6,002 bases of DNA from an uncultured Oscillospiraceae bacterium. GTDB taxonomy: Bacteria > Bacillota_A > Clostridia > Oscillospirales > Oscillospiraceae. Location: positions 1 through 6,002 of the forward strand of contig CALXGC010000050.1 in NCBI GenBank assembly GCA_944387755.1. The letters run 5' to 3'. The translations under genes were made by a program, and so were the position numbers. Under the pieces are notes generated by a model. It worked only from the letters and a program-made list of their open reading frames with translations, was not told where the DNA came from and searched no databases. This document shows positions 5,360-6,002 of the stretch, piece by piece (the first letter of the stretch is position 1; each line of letters begins with the position of its first letter).

Positions 5360-5377
5360 CTCCCCCGCCAAGGGGAG
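5360..5377 (+). other. Intercistronic hairpin between groES and groEL
   Basis: CTCCCC (5360-5365) and GGGGAG (5372-5377) pair perfectly around a 6-nt loop. No T-run follows, so this is not a terminator. A likely use is mRNA processing or protection between the two genes. It is followed by a tandem CATCTCAA repeat (5383-5398) and the groEL ribosome site GGAGG (5406-5410). Confidence 0.55.
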
Positions 5378-5413
5378 TCATTCATCTCAACATCTCAAAT
5401 TGTTTGGAGGTAA

Positions 5414-6002
<589 letters not shown>

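Overview
The window looks like a chromosomal core region of a GC-rich, Gram-positive Clostridia bacterium, most likely a gut Oscillospiraceae relative (Flavonifractor, Lawsonibacter or Oscillibacter type). This rests on protein style, strong GGAGG ribosome sites, AT-rich intergenic regions between GC-rich genes, and a CIRCE-controlled groESL operon. The genus is an inference; no 16S or other taxonomic marker is present.

Layout. (1) At 1-50 on the minus strand is the first part of an exported protein, only its signal-peptide start. (2) At 51-363 there is no gene. This stretch holds the leader of that protein, a very strong minus-strand terminator, and five GGTAGAC boxes spaced 11 bp apart on either side of it. 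(3) At 364-1776 on the minus strand is an exported TraB/GumN (Tiki-like) protein whose N-terminal part looks like degenerate S-layer-homology repeats. It has its own promoter. (4) At 1909-3371 on the minus strand is a two-gene membrane operon, NfeD followed by an SPFH/paraslipin (stomatin-like) protein, closed by a terminator at 1862-1892. (5) At 3372-3730 is a 359-bp divergent intergenic region with one candidate promoter each way. (6) At 3731-4858 on the plus strand is a THUMP-domain RNA methyltransferase of the RlmL/YpsC type, followed by a terminator. (7) From 4954 to the window end on the plus strand is the groES-groEL operon. Its -35 box lies in the U-tract of the preceding terminator, and a HrcA/CIRCE operator follows the likely start site. 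groEL is cut by the window edge.

How the genes relate. The only clear functional units are NfeD with paraslipin (membrane microdomain or membrane quality control) and GroES with GroEL (chaperonin). The methyltransferase and the TraB/GumN protein look like separate transcription units.

I found no CRISPR array, transposase, integrase, defence system, tRNA or rRNA, and nothing that amounts to a new multi-gene system. The most unusual signal is the non-coding block at 235-352: a perfect 15-bp hairpin flanked by a 19-bp direct repeat made of GGTAGAC boxes with helical (11-bp) phasing. Next come the extra CIRCE half-site and the perfect palindrome upstream of groES.
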